Source: Toxotes chatareus (taxonomy: Eukaryota > Chordata > Actinopteri > Toxotidae). Taken from it: a stretch of DNA of 64,000 nucleotides. Made by a program: the position numbers and the translations under genes. Shown here piece after piece: positions 1 through 11,567 of this stretch; position 1 is the stretch's first letter, and each line of letters begins with the position of its first letter. The stretch is from the NCBI GenBank assembly GCA_016801885.1, contig JAFBJY010000411.1, positions 115,919 to 179,918 on the forward strand, written 5' to 3'. The notes below the pieces were generated by a model, which was not told the origin of the DNA, searched no databases, and saw only the letters and a list, made by a program, of their open reading frames with translations.

Positions 1-424
1 CCATATACCCAACCCTCACAGTAAAACATAAGAAACACACTACACACCAGCTCTGTTATTTCAAGATGGTTTATTCACTCATATGCTTTTACCAGTGCTG
101 CTGCCATCTTGGTCCTCTCCTTCTCTTTGCCTGGGGCCTGAACCAGAGCAGCTGAAGAAGGCTGCCTTATATAGTGGTAGGAGGAACCTGTACATACCAG
201 GTCCCACTGAATGGGAGGGGCGATTTTGGTTTGGCATTAATGGATGATATGATGAAGCAGGTTCATGTATGAGTGAATTATTGAAATGATGATTAGTGTT
301 TGTTGTGGGTTTAATGTGGGACCTGATTATGAAGATGTGGTGACCAGAGATCTAATATTTAATGCATTGAATGTAAATTGGTTGGTCTTGAGAGGAGCTT
401 AGGGTTTATAATGTTCCGCCAACA
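1..424 (-). mobile_element. Candidate solo LTR (minus strand, incomplete at window edge)
   Basis: Read on the minus strand, the block opens with TGTTGGCGGAACATTA near 424. It has a TATA-like ACTATATAAGG near 165-178 and an AATAAA signal near 70, and runs off the window start. This order (TG start, TATA box, poly-A signal) is that of an LTR-retrotransposon LTR. No second LTR or coding region is seen inside the window, so it may be solo or the edge of an element lying outside. The family is not identified. Confidence 0.4.
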
Positions 425-2370
425 AAGCACTCAAGAGAGAGTGAGGGATGCAACACCCAGTAAGTTGTGGATTTACTTTTTGTTCATTTTGCCTTGATTT
501 CTGGTAGCTTTTTTGCCTGTAAATAAATGCACTGCTCAAATGCTATTTGCAACTCCAGCCATGATTTTTTTTTTTTCCTAAACTAAAAAGAAAACCAGTG
601 TTTGTGTGACAATAATACACCTCAGCCACCTGGAGGGGGGTTAGCTGCAGCCTCACCACCTCTACTTTTGGCCTCTGCTCAGGCTGAGGAGCAGCTGTGT
701 CTGACCTGCATCAACAAACAGTGAAAACTGTTAATGTATCTCATTTTCTTCTTTTACTTGAAAAGTCATTGTGGGAGGTGTAGGGGTGTAATGGGGGCAC
801 ACAATGCTCCAATGCCCTCACTTGGTGACAGGCTCTCTCAAAGTGACTTTATAACCTCTTCAACCACAGTGTTTGGATTCACAGATGAAATTCAGATGCT
901 CCTCTGTGATCCAGCTCAGAGTCTACAATGCAACACACCCCACTGATCTCTTTACATTATTCATCCAATTCACCTAAACACAAATGAAATAGAGTGAGAA
1001 TCCTCCAGAGTCACATCAGTTCCCCTGAGGCTCCTTCTCCTCATGCAGTTCTTCAACCCTCCACATTTTTCCATCAACACATGTAAACATGTTTATTGAC
1101 TGATCGTCTGATCTGATTTGTTTTGTTCATTTATTGTTGCTTCTCAGTCTTTAGTGTTGACTGAACAGGGCTCTGCTGTCCCCCAGTGGTCACTGTCAGT
1201 AACTACAACTCTGCACACAGCACTGACAATGATACTGATGTTCACACTGACATTATTCCACATTTACTGACTTATTTTTGCTCTAATGTTCATCAGTCTG
1301 ATAATGACTCTCTGTATGTGAACACATATTATTACACTGCTATAAATACTGATGTCTGACTGATGGACAAATAATCAGAGAGTTTACTGCCCTCCAGTGG
1401 TCACACTGACAAGTGTCCAACAGGACTCTCACTGATTATTAGGATAAATATGTACCAATCAGTATTGATGACATCAGCAGGAAGATGAGGACTGGTCATA
1501 GTTTGAATAATGTTCCATGTATTATTCCATCCATGTTTTCACTACAAGCAGATACACTGTAAAAACTGTGACAACTAAAAGATCACTGTAAAATGATAAA
1601 TAGGAGATGCACTGTTAAAAATTCTAAAATTGCTCATCAGGAAATACGCTGTAAAATAATTTAATGGAGTCTGTGCACTGTGTAAAATGGCAACAAAGGT
1701 GACACAAGATATATCCAATAAAAATGATGGTCATAGATGAAAACATGAAAAATAGGTTGAAAACCAGGTGTACACTGTAAAAATTACAGATGAAGTTGAA
1801 AAACTCTTTAAACATTTTTCAAATAAACTTCACAGCTTCTTGTTTTAGTCAGAATTCAGCTGCTGGGTTTCACTCTCATCTTTTCTGAATCTTTTTTTTT
1901 TTAAGTTGACTTAAATTTCATCGAATCGAGGCTCAAACTCTTCAGAGTAGTCAGGAGCTTTCTAACTCTGTGAACCTCTGAAACACAGTTTGACAAGTTT
2001 CTATCTTTGTTTTTTCTCAGATCTTTCAGATAAACTGTGGCAGCATTTTAGTTTGAACTGTATCAGCTCAGTTGTCCCAAGATTCAGAGAAAGACAAAAC
2101 ACTGATGTTCACAATTGTGCTTTTAATGTGAAAGGACAAGATCATGATTAGAATCTTAAAAAGTAAAAGTCAGCAACATTTTTCTCCTGTAATAATCGTA
2201 GCTTCCATCTTTAAAGGACTGGAAGAGGAAGAAGTTTACAAGGAATCATTTAGAAGAGTTTAACAAATAAACTGCTTTAATACATGAATCTGAAAAAGTG
2301 TGTGTGAGTGAAAGAGACAGACATGTACAGACTGAACTATCTGTTCAACAGTGAGAGAGTTTCTCTAACA
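425..2370. other. Unassigned sequence 3' of NLR copy A
   Basis: There is no recognisable coding domain here. Short open frames show no family signature. The part next to 2,371 is presumably the 3' UTR of the minus-strand NLR gene. A short A-rich unit with the core ACTGTAAAA recurs several times at about 1,555-1,800, for example near 1,557, 1,583, 1,648, 1,676 and 1,774. It looks like a degenerate microsatellite-like cluster. I could not place a poly-A signal with confidence. Confidence 0.4.
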
Positions 2371-2918
2371 CTACACTCTGCACAGAGACACTGAGGAACC
2401 AGACCACCAGAGTCCAAACCCAGGACACAGAGGTTCAGTGAATGTGGTGTTGAAGGTGTAGAGGTGGATCAGTGAGTCAGAGGAGACTCTGTAGAAGGAC
2501 AGAGAGCCAGCAGGACAGTCCACATACACTGCTACTCTGTCAGAGACAGAGGAAGATGATGAAGAGGAGGAGGAGAACAAAGGTGTCACTCTGTTGTTGT
2601 GCCAAACAGAGTAACCACCATCAGAGCAGAACAGACTCCAGGACTGATTGTTCCATCCAAACAAACAGTTTTCTCTGTCTCCTGTCCTTCTGATTCCTCT
2701 GTAACTCACTGATATATAAACTGCTCCTCTCCACTCGACCTCCCAGTAACAGAAACCAGTCAGACTATTACTACACAGCAGCTGAGGCCACTGGTCAAAT
2801 CTGTCTGGATAATCAGGATATGACTGATCCTCTTCCACATGTGTCACCTTCCTGTTGTTGTCAGACAGTTTGAGCTTTCTGTTTACTGTGTTTGTGTCGA
2901 TGGTGAGTTCACAGAAAT
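2371..2918 (-). CDS. NLR copy A, last exon: PRY-SPRY (B30.2) domain
   Basis: This is the terminal exon of a fish NLRC3-like receptor and would be the ligand-sensing or protein-interaction module at the C-terminus. The reading frame opens after a splice acceptor (TCTCCATCAG, exon base 2,918). It shows a PRY-like start (FCELTIDTNTVNRKLKLSD) and the SPRY hallmark CYWEVEW. It then has LFGWNNQSWSL, a serine run and a hydrophobic end GFGLWWSGSSVSLCRV before the stop. Length (about 182 codons) suits a complete PRY-SPRY. The codon is split with the 47-bp exon at 3,043-3,089 and the phase matches. Within copy A this domain would be joined to the LRR exon at 13,849. The 11-kb intron between is filled by a BEL/Pao and a hAT-like element. 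A TRIM-type gene is the alternative, but the linker exon favours NLR-C. Confidence 0.85.
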
Positions 2919-3042
2919 CTGATGGAGAGAAGAAGACACAACACAGCTGCAGTTATTGATCTATCACCTGATCATTGATTGACACAAGATGGTTGAATGT
3001 GAGCTTCTTTGTTTTCAGGAATCAAATGAAAACCACACTTAC

Positions 3043-3089
3043 ACTTCCTCAGACCTGGTCTCAACCATCGGACTCCACCAGGCTCTACC
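3043..3089 (-). CDS. NLR copy A, linker exon before B30.2
   Basis: This 47-bp exon encodes VEPGGVRWLRPGLRK. That short peptide links LRRs to PRY-SPRY in fish NACHT-LRR-B30.2 proteins. The acceptor is CCTTTCAG (exon base 3,089) and the donor is AAGT|GTAAGTG after 3,043. Phase fits both sides: the incoming AG of an LRR exon is completed by G to Arg, and the outgoing T is completed by AT of the B30.2 exon to Tyr. The 5' LTR of a retrotransposon begins at 3,114, only 24 bp from the acceptor, so the branch-point region is probably interrupted. Confidence 0.8.
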
Positions 3090-3113
3090 CTGAAAGGAGG
3101 AGGGGGTCAGACC

Positions 3114-3660
3114 TGTAAGTGCTATGGTGTTATAAATGCACTGAATATATTTCATTATTTCATTATTATATTTCATGTATTATATTGCAATTACATTATT
3201 TGTGTAATTAATAGATTGTTCATTCATAAAGGGTTAAAACCGGTTTAAAGACTGCAATATATATGGTTGTTGTACATTGTATGTTCGTTCTCCTGGCGGA
3301 ACTTAATTTTTGTTCCGCATCCGCTGCTGTAGCCCGACGGTTTTGTATGAGGGACAGCAGCGATGCAAATGTTTAGCTCACCTAGCTGGCACACAGATGC
3401 TCGGGCAAAACGACGGCAAAGACGAACTTTAAGCTATTTATCAACCTCTTTTCACGACCAGCAGCCAACGAGGTATTTTATAAGTTGTTAATTACTTTTC
3501 ACGTCATCTTTAAGTTGTTTGTATATGTTTTATGTGACGTTAATATGTTTAAATACAGTTCTCACGGCGTGAAGACGTGGAAGGAAAGAAGGCAAATGAT
3601 TCCAATAAACGCCCGTATATAAAAAAAGAACCAACCTGCGTCTGTCGTTGTGGAAAGAGC
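3114..3660 (+). repeat. BEL/Pao 5' LTR
   Basis: It begins TGTAAGTG. A poly-A signal (CCAATAAACG) lies near 3,602-3,611. The 3' border is approximate because the partner LTR is truncated before it. The likely primer-binding region follows near 3,650-3,680, but no clear tRNA complement was identified. Confidence 0.8.
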
Positions 3661-4398
3661 TACAGTGAGAACTCGCCTGCACATCGCGGGTAGGAAAGAT
3701 GACCGGACCGCAGCGAGTAACGACACAACGAGCATTCCGCGTGTGAGACGAGCAAGCCCAGGCACGTCGTCGGCATGGCAACCCAAGCGACGGCGATTAG
3801 ACTGTGTTGAAGGCGCAACTTTCAGGACGAAACCAGAGAGTGCTCCACCAACGTTAACAAGTAAAGTGGTGTGAGAAGTGGTTAAACTGAAGATTGTAGC
3901 AAAGGACTCAGTTCTATTCATTTACTGTGCTAAGCCTATGCGTTCTGGGATTCATCTTATGTGCAATGTTTGCTGCTTTGTGTTAAAAGGGTCTAAACAG
4001 TTATTCAGCCATAAGCAGGCAATCAATCTAAAGTTTAAAGGTTTAAGAGACATTTACAATGCTTAAGGTTAATGTTTCTTTTTTTTATTAAGTCAATGGT
4101 AAAAAGGATTCTTATTTAGTTTAAGATCTAAAGATTTTGGTGCACTGAGTTCTAGTGTAACATAAACAAGCTTAAAAGGTACCTAAGGAAAATTTAAGTG
4201 TATTTAGAAAATCTTTATTTGTTCAAGATAAGGTGATTTAGCACATTATAGGCATAGTTGGTCTACAATTAAGTGTTGTTTCACACTTTAAGTCAAACAG
4301 TGATAACTTTCTTACTAAGGTTGTGGGTTTAAATGCTAATTCATTGTCTTTAGACAATATTGACACATTACACTAGTTTGGCTTTAAATACACTTAAA

Positions 4399-6279
4399 AT
4401 GTCTGACAAAAGCACCAAAAACAGCCAAGAAGGCGCTGAGGTAGCAGCCCAACCTCAAGCCACTGACAGTGGATCTCCTGAAGAGGAGAGGTTACGGAGA
4501 AGTCAAAGAACCAAAACCCTGACAGAAAAGGGAAAGGATTTCAAGAGGAAAGATTAAAAGGTGTACAGCGTGCTACAGAATCACTTATGAGAAGTGGAAA
4601 TCTCAAGCGAGAATAGGAAAGGAAATACTGACAGATGGCGCTTCTGAAGAAGAGTTAAATGAACTGATTGAGAATACACAACGCACTTGCTCGGATGTAA
4701 GAACTGTGTATGAAGAGCTGCGAAGGATGCAGACTCCTGAATCAGACCTGCGCCGCAGAGTTGACACATGCATATCTGTCTCAGACTTCATAATTCAAAA
4801 GGCAGAAAGACAACTTCAAGGGCACACATCAGATAAAGAAAAGGAACTTTGGCCTGACATGGGATCGGTCCTGGATTCGACAGGTTCAGTATCAGGCCAC
4901 CATCTTGTCGAACGAAATGTAGCTCTGTCTACTCAAGCACCCACTCAGTTAAGAAAAATGAAGCTATGGCTGAAGTTGCTGCTGCACAGGAAATTTTAGC
5001 TGTATTGGAGGAACAAGAAAAGGAAGAGACAGAACTACAGAGGTTAGAGGCTGAGAGCTTTGTTAAACAACAAGCAATGCAAAGCCAACGAAGAAAGCTT
5101 GAGCGTCTTGAAGAGAAGAAGAAGCTAAATGCTGCAAGAGCTCGAGTGAAAGTCTATGATCAAGCTGAAGAAAACTCAGTAGGAATCAACTCGTTAAACG
5201 ATGAAAGTGAACATTATAACCTCAATGCTTCAAGTCCTCCATTCATACCTCAAGTTCCACCAGCTGTGTTACCCACATTTCAAGGGCCAAATAGCTCTGA
5301 TCTTGTCCATGCACTAGCAGAGGCTATAAGTGCTAACCGCCTTCCAACACCAGAGCCTTCAATATTTGATGGAGATCCCTTAAAGTTCAAGGACTGGCGA
5401 CTATCCTTTGAGACATTAATAGATAGAAAGAATGTTCCAAAAACAGAGAAACTGTACTACTTAAGAAAATACTTGGGTGGTCCTGCAAAGAAAGCTGTGG
5501 AAGGATTCTTCTTATTGGGCACTGAAGAGGCATACGACTCAGCTTGGCAGTTGTTAGAAAAACGATTTGGAGATCCATTTATTATTGGCAAGTCCTTCAG
5601 AGACAAACTGTACAGATGGCCAAAAATAAGCTCTAAAGACGGATGTGAGCTAAGAGAACTTGCAGATTTCCTTCAGAGTTGTGAAGCTGCAATTCCCCAC
5701 ATCAAGACACTGGAAGTTCTCAATGACTGTAATGAGTGTCAGAAAATTCTAATGAAATTGCCAGACTGGTTAGTATCCAGGTGGAACCGCAAAGTGATGG
5801 AAGTCAGACAAATCAATGGGGATTACCCACCATTCAGTGAGCTTGTAAAGTTTATATCAACTGAAGCAGATCTCGCTTGTGATCCCATATCCTCCATACA
5901 AGCACTCAAGAGCATACAAGGTGAGAAACCAAAATACACCAAAGCTCAAACTATTCAAGCGAAGTCTTTGTCCACTAACACGACACAGAGCAACATCCCA
6001 TCCTGTGTTTTCTGCAAAGGAGCGGCTCACACTCTTGCTAAGTGCAGAAAATTCAGTAACAAGACTGTTCAAGATCGTGTAAAGTTTGTGCAAGAAGAAA
6101 AGCTTTGCTTTGGATGTTTAAAGACAGGTCATCACTCGAGAAAGTGTGATAACAAGAGCACATGTGAAAAATGTCAGAAGAGACACCCAACATGTTTGCA
6201 TGATGATAACTTTAAACATCAAAGGTCAGCACCAAAGGGAGATGACAAATCAAAAACAACGCAGATACTGAAGAAATAG
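4399..6279 (+). pseudogene. gag: BEL/Pao gag (frameshifted)
   Basis: This is the structural polyprotein of the retrotransposon, forming the intracellular particle. Translation starts at ATG 4,399 (MSDKSTKNSQ). The reading moves frame near 4,530-4,560 and again near 4,955, then runs open to 6,279. The last segment (437 codons) has a coiled, Glu/Lys-rich start. A central capsid-like region follows (PEPSIFDGDPLKFKDW). It ends in two CCHC zinc knuckles, CVFCKGAAHTLAKC and CFGCLKTGHHSRKC, and a third Cys/His cluster CEKCQKRHPTCLH typical of BEL/Pao. A further frame change near 6,255 leads into the protease. No in-frame nonsense codons are needed to explain the breaks. Confidence 0.85.
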
Positions 6280-6896
6280 CTGCAACAGCAACTACCAACA
6301 GAGTCATACAAAGTGATCTAAGCACACAAACATCTTCCATCGTGCCAGTGTGGGTCTCAGCTGTAGACGAACCACATAATGAAGTTTTGGTCTATGCGCT
6401 TTTAGATACTCAGAGTGACACCACGTTCATTCTAGATGAAGTGGCCAGCGATTTAAACACAAGGAAAGAAAACGTCAATCTGCGGTTGTCTACAATGTCA
6501 TCAAAGTCAACAGTCATCCCCAGTCAAAAACTGACTAATCTACAAGTAAGAGGGTACAGTCTACCTAAACGGATTCTATTACCACCACTCTTTACAAGAG
6601 AGTTCATTCCAGCCAACAGATCACACATTCCTACTTCAGAGACAGCTCAGAAGTGGCCTCATCTTGAAAAATTAGCCGACAAGATTCCACCATCATTGGA
6701 CTGTGAAATAGGTCTTTTGATCGGCTATAACTGTCAACAAGCCCTTCTTCCACGAGAGGTCGTGTCAGGTGAAGAAGGTCATCCATATGCTCAGCGAACC
6801 GACCTTGGCTGGAGTATTGTTGGTTGTTCAAACCCAGAGAGTGGCTGCAATGATGCAATAGGAACCAGCCACAGAGTTATAGTTCAACACAAGTGA
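6260..6896 (+). pseudogene. pol: BEL/Pao aspartic protease region of pol
   Basis: This pepsin-like retroelement protease (A17/Pao type) cuts the gag-pol precursor. The open segment at 6,342-6,896 has the active-site region ALLDTQSDTTFI, with D-T in place and Q where G is usual. The flap and hydrophobic strands follow, and then DCEIGLLIGYNC, a conserved Pao-type block. The frame is lost at 6,893, where AAGTGATC appears to lack one G, and continues in another frame directly into the RT-connecting segment. A catalytic Gly-to-Gln change at position 3 of DTG is also seen in some Pao proteases, so it need not mean loss of function. Confidence 0.8.
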
Positions 6897-8202
6897 TCCC
6901 TGCTGTACAGCCATCAGTTGAGCTAAAGAAAGAGGTGCACTTTGTGTGCAGAAATCAAGTCAAAGAAATTCATCCAACAGACATAATCAAAGCCCTAGAG
7001 GCTGACTTTGTGGAACACACAACAGATGACAATCCAGTCTCTCAAGAAGACATCCTCTTCTTGTCTAAAGTAAAGGAGGGAATAAGGCAGAAGGAAGATG
7101 GCCACTACGAACTCCCGCTTCCTTTCAAGACAGAAAATCCTAGTCTCCCAGACAATAAACAGTATGCAGTTCATAGACTTGCTGCATTAGAGCGTAGACT
7201 CAGGAAGGATGAGAAATATTACAGTGATTATGTCCACTTCATGAAGGACATAATAGGCAGAGGAGATGCTGAGAAGGTTCCTGATTCTGAACTCAACAAC
7301 CAGCCAGCATGGTATATTCCGCACCACGGAGTCTACCATCCTCACAAGCCCGGGAAGATCCGTGTGGTTTTGATTGTTCAGCACGCTTTCAAGAAACTTC
7401 CTTAAATGACCATCTCTTGACGGGACCAGACTTGACTAACACTTTAATTGGTGTGCTGTGTCGATTCAGAAAGGGTCCAGTAGCCATAATGTGTGACATT
7501 GAAAGGATGTTTCATCAATTTCATGTCATCAAGGAGCATCAAGACTATCTAAGGTTCCTCTGGTGGGATAATGGCGATCTGAACACAGAACCCTCAGTGT
7601 ATCGGATGCGTACACACTTGTTTGGAGCAGCGTCATCCCCTGGATGCTCTAACTTTGCATTGAAACATCTGGCATCGCAGAGCCATGGAAAGTTCAGTGA
7701 AGACGCCATTAAGTTTATCCAGAGAAGTTTCTATGTTGATGATGGCTTAATAAGTGTAAAGTCAACCGCTGAAGCCATTCATCTGGTGAAAGAGTCAACA
7801 GCCTTGTGCAGAACAGGAAATCTCAGACTGCATAAGTTTGTGTCCAACAACAAGGAAGTTACCACGACAATACCACCTGAAGAACGTGCCCAAACCAAGG
7901 ATCAAGACATGGCACTAGGAGAACAGATCGAGAGAGCTCTGGGAATTCAGTGGTGTATTGAAGCAGACGAATTCCAATTTAGAGTCATTGTCAAAGACAA
8001 TCCACTGACAAGAAGAGGCGTTCTCTCTACTGTTGCCTCTGTTTTTGATCCGTTAGGGTTTTTGGCTCCCTTTGTTTTAGTTGGTAAACAGATCCTCCAG
8101 GCACTTTGCAGAGACAAGGTGGGCTGGGACGATGATCTCCTGAAGACATCCTTCAAAGGTGGGAGTCATGGCTCAGAGATCTTGCTCACTTGCCATCCAT
8201 GA
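6893..8202 (+). pseudogene. pol: BEL/Pao reverse transcriptase
   Basis: This is the RNA-dependent DNA polymerase of the element. The first segment (6,893-7,405) carries the N-terminal RT block (WYIPHHGVYHP, KPGKIRVV). After a one-base shift near 7,370 the second segment continues (FDCSARF, SLNDHLLTGPDLTN). It then shows CDIERMFHQF with the first catalytic Asp, HLFGAASSPGCSNFAL, and the catalytic box FYVDDGL (YVDD) near 7,730-7,750. It ends with the connection block VFDPLGFLAPF, which is highly typical of Pao. Another shift near 8,155 leads into RNase H. Confidence 0.9.
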
Positions 8203-9250
8203 AGATCCCAAGAAGTTACATTCCCATAAACTTTGATGAAGCAGCACAGTATGAACTTCATAACTTTTCGGATGCAAGTCTCAGTGGGTACGGTGCATGC
8301 TCTTACCTCCGAGTGATAAGTAAGACAGGACAGATCAGCTGTTCACTCGTCATGGGAAAGACAAGAGTAGCCCCAACCAAAGTGACAACTATCCCAAGAC
8401 TTGAGCTTTCATCAGCCGTGACTGCAGTTCGTATTGGCGATGTCTTAAGAAGGGAACTTGAGATTGAAAATATGACAGAACATTACTGGACTGACTCAAA
8501 AGTTGTTCTTGGCTATGTGAATAACGATGCGAAGAGATTCCATACGTTCGTAGCCAATCGAATCCAGCGCATCAGATCGAGTACAAGCCCAGAGCAATGG
8601 CGACACGTTAGCTCTGAAAACAACCCAGCTGACTATGCTTCAAGAGGAGCAAGTGTAGACCAGCTTAAGGAGTCGAACTGGCTAAAAGGACCAGACTTCC
8701 TCTGGCAATCTAATCTTCCAGTCAAAGAGGACATGGTGGGAGAGGTAGAAACTACAGATCCAGAGCTCCGCAAAGGCCATGTTCACACACTTGAGACAAA
8801 AGAAATAAGTTCATTGGTAAGCCGTCTCAATAAGTTTTCAGACTGGTCAAGAGCAGTAAGAGCTGTAGCCAGGCTCAAGAGGTTTGCTCGAGAGTTTAAA
8901 GGACTTCAACCAAGATTGAATGTCACAACTAGCCTTGAAGAAAGAAAGGAAGCAGAAGTCTTCATTATCAAGCTAGTACAAGCCGAAGCTTTTGCTGAAG
9001 ACATTCACAAAATCCAACGAAAGAAAGGCATCTTTAACAAGCATAACAAGCTACACAGATTAAATGTCTTCTTGGACAAGAACAGTGTTCTCAGAGTGGG
9101 AGGAAGGCTATCCCAATCAGTCTTGCACCATGATGTAAAACATCCTGCCATACTTCCAAAGAAGTCTCATGTGTCTGCCTTGCTTGTCAGACATCATCAT
9201 GAACGTGTACACCACCAAGGAAAGGGCATGACAATGAATGAATTACGCCC
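8190..9250 (+). pseudogene. pol: BEL/Pao RNase H and integrase N-terminal region
   Basis: RNase H removes the RNA strand during reverse transcription. Visible blocks are HNFSDASLSGYGAC (Asp), TTIPRLELSSAV (Glu), YWTDSKVVLGYV (Asp) and NNPADYASRG. After a basic linker, LRVGGRLSQSVL and HHHERVHHQGKGMT begin the integrase zinc-binding part. The frame shifts near 9,250, and the paired cysteines (CFKC) continue in another frame near 9,305. Confidence 0.88.
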
Positions 9251-10320
9251 AACGGAATTTGGATCATTGGATGTGGAAATGTTGTATCGTCACACATTTA
9301 TAAATGCTTTAAATGTAGGAGATACAGACGACCTACCAAAGTTCAACAAATGGCAGACTTGCCAGAGGAGAGAACAGAGACATCCCCTCCCTTTACATAC
9401 TGTGGCGTTGACTGTTTTGGTCCATTCATCGTGAAGGAGGGAAGAAAGGAATTAAAAAGATACGGAGTGTTGTTTACATGCTTATGCTCAAGAGCAGTGC
9501 ACATAGAAACACTGGACGACATGACAACAGATGCATTCATGAACGCGCTTCGAACATTCATAGCTATCAGGGGACCTGTCCGCCAATTGAGATGTGATCA
9601 GGGAACAAATTTCATGGGAGCAAGAAGAGAGTTCACAAAGTTGCTCAAGAAATGGATCAAGAGCGTTCACAAGCAATTGGTTGTGAATTTGTAATGAATG
9701 TTCCCTCTGCAAGCCATATGGGTGGAGTATGGGAACGTCAGATTCGAACAATCCGCAACATCTTAACTGTTATGCTTGACAAGTCAGCCAGTAGACTTGA
9801 CACCACGACTTTGAGAACATTTCTTTATGAAACAATGGCTATAATCAACAGCAGGCCTTTAAGTGTTGAAAATCTCAGCGACCCTATTGGGCCAGAACCT
9901 CTGACCCCCAACCATATCTTGACCATGAAATCGTCCATCATACTGCCACCTCCTGGTCAGTTCTGCAAAGAAGACCTCTACTTGAGTAAAAGGTGGAAAA
10001 GAGTGCAGTTTCTAGCCAATGAATTCTGGCAGAGATGGAAACATGAATATCTGCTAAACCTGCAGCAACGACAAAAATGGCAGAAACCAACAAGAAACTC
10101 GCAAGTGGATGATATTGTTATCCTACAAGATGATAACTCTCCAAGGAATGAGTGGAAACTCGGTAGAGTTGTTGAAGTTTGCCCCAGCGCAGATGGCATG
10201 GTGCGAAAACTGAAATTGTTAATTGCTGACACTACATTTGACAAAGGCAAACCACTTACTAAAACAGTTACCCTTGAAAGACCAATTCACAAGGTGGTCA
10301 CACTTCTTGAAGTTAACTGA
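9250..10320 (+). pseudogene. pol: BEL/Pao integrase core and C-terminal Pao domain
   Basis: This DDE integrase inserts the cDNA copy. At 9,350-9,694 the blocks VDCFGPFIVKEGR (first Asp) and RCDQGTNFMGARREF (second Asp) are present. A one-base shift near 9,650 separates them from MGGVWERQIRTIR, which holds the catalytic Glu. The C-terminus contains LTPNHILTMK and FWQRWKHEYL, then VVEVCPSADGMVRKL near the end, the Pao C-terminal domain (DUF5641-like). The stop is at 10,320, about 90 bp before the 3' LTR, so no envelope gene fits. Confidence 0.9.
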
Positions 10321-10410
10321 ATCATATTCATTCACATCTAAACATTTTCCTTTGTTTAAACTAGTTTGAGAGAAATCCCACATTACAAGTAATGAGTGAT
10401 TTGGTGGGAG

Positions 10411-10914
10411 TGTAAGTGCTATGGTGTTATAAATGCACTGAATATATTTCATTATTTCATTATTATATTTCATGTATTATATTGCAATTACATTATTTGT
10501 GTAATTAATAGATTGTTAATTCACAAAGGGTTAAAACCGGTTTAAAGACTGCAATATATATGGTTGTTGTACATTGTATGTTCGTTCTCCTGGCGGAACT
10601 TAATTTTTGTTCCGTACCGCTGCTGTAACCCGACGGTTTTGTATGAGGGACAGCAGCGATGCGAATGCTTAGCTCACTTAGCTGGCATACAGATGCTCGG
10701 GAAAGAACGGACGGCAAAGACGAACTTTAAGTTATGCTATCAACCTCTTTTCATGACCAGCAGCCAACGAGGTATTTTACAAGTTGTTAATTACTTTTTC
10801 ACGTCATCTTTAAGTTGTTTGTATATGTTTATGTGACATTAATATGTTCGAATACAGTTCTCACGGCGTGAAGACGTGGAAGGAAAGAAGAAGGCAAATG
10901 ATTCCAATAAACGC
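10411..10914 (+). repeat. BEL/Pao 3' LTR, truncated after the poly-A signal
   Basis: It matches 3,114-3,613 with a few substitutions and small indels. At 10,915 the sequence changes to GAGTTAGTAATAAACAG. That belongs to the NLR intron repeat unit also present at about 14,150, 15,855 and 30,125. The LTR tail has therefore been deleted. Confidence 0.85.
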
Positions 10915-11567
10915 CGAGTTAGTAATAAACAGACATGTAAAGTCAAAGCTGTAAGTATTTGGACAGTTAGACCTTTTATATATATAAATATATAATATAT
11001 AATATATAATATAATGGATACTACAGTCAATGACTGCAAAGAATTTTACACTAAATATTTAATCTGATTAGTTTGTTTCCCTTCATGTGTATTTGTCCAG
11101 TTACTTTTGAACCACTTAAAGGGCTGAATCTCCCACAGTTCTTTCTATACTGGTGTCAACCTGTTCAAATTAAAGCTGAGACTTGGCTCTTTAGTGTAGT
11201 ATCCATTATTTTAATTCAGATTCAATGTCCTGAAGCTCAGAGCCAGAAGAACAATAACTGTCCAAATGCTTCAGGTCTTGACTGTAACTGTGTTGATGTT
11301 GGTAACTTATTTGATTTAGTTTGAATCCTCTGATAAATAGTTTATTAGTTGTAAGTACAGGGCAGCTGTGTCTCAGCAGGTAGAGAGGTTTGTCCATTAA
11401 TCACAGCTCTCCTCTGTCAACATCAAGTGTCCTTAGGCTAAAACCTCAACCTCAAACCAGCCCTGATGGTCAGACCAGCACCTTGTATGGTAGCTGGCTG
11501 ACATCAGTGTGTGTGTGAATGGGTGAATGAGAAACAACATGTAAAGAGCTGTGGGTTCTATATAAAC
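10915..11567 (-). repeat. Truncated third copy of the NLR LRR-intron unit (left part)
   Basis: This is the intron sequence that also follows the LRR exons at 14,150-14,785 and 15,855-16,430. Shared features include ATTTGTCCAGTTACTTTTGA, the TCCTGAAGCTCAGAGCC block and GGGCAGCTGTGTCTCAGCAG. The LRR exon expected to its left is missing, presumably lost with the BEL/Pao insertion. The AC/TA-rich stretch near 10,976-11,015 is a local (TATA)n expansion. Confidence 0.7.

Larger units (their letters stand above)
3114..10914 (+). mobile_element. BEL/Pao LTR retrotransposon (3' LTR truncated)
   Basis: Two direct repeats flank a gag-pol region. The 5' LTR starts at 3,114 and the 3' LTR at 10,411, both with TGTAAGTGCTATGG. 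They align through AATAAACGCC (3,613 and 10,914) with few differences. The 5' copy continues to roughly 3,650-3,665, whereas the 3' copy stops at 10,914 and joins NLR-intron repeat sequence, so its end was lost. Domain order is zinc-knuckle gag, aspartic protease, RT, RNase H, integrase, then a C-terminal Pao-type domain, as in BEL/Pao. No envelope gene is seen. No target-site duplication can be read because of the 3' truncation. The element lies antisense to the host NLR gene. Confidence 0.92.

Noticed and set aside
2472..2693. Plus-strand ORF over the B30.2 exon
   Set aside because: Shadow of the minus-strand PRY-SPRY exon, rich in Arg/Ser from the antisense serine codons.
3114..10914. Endogenous retrovirus with envelope
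   Set aside because: Domain order and the Pao C-terminal domain indicate BEL/Pao; only ~90 bp separates the pol stop from the 3' LTR.
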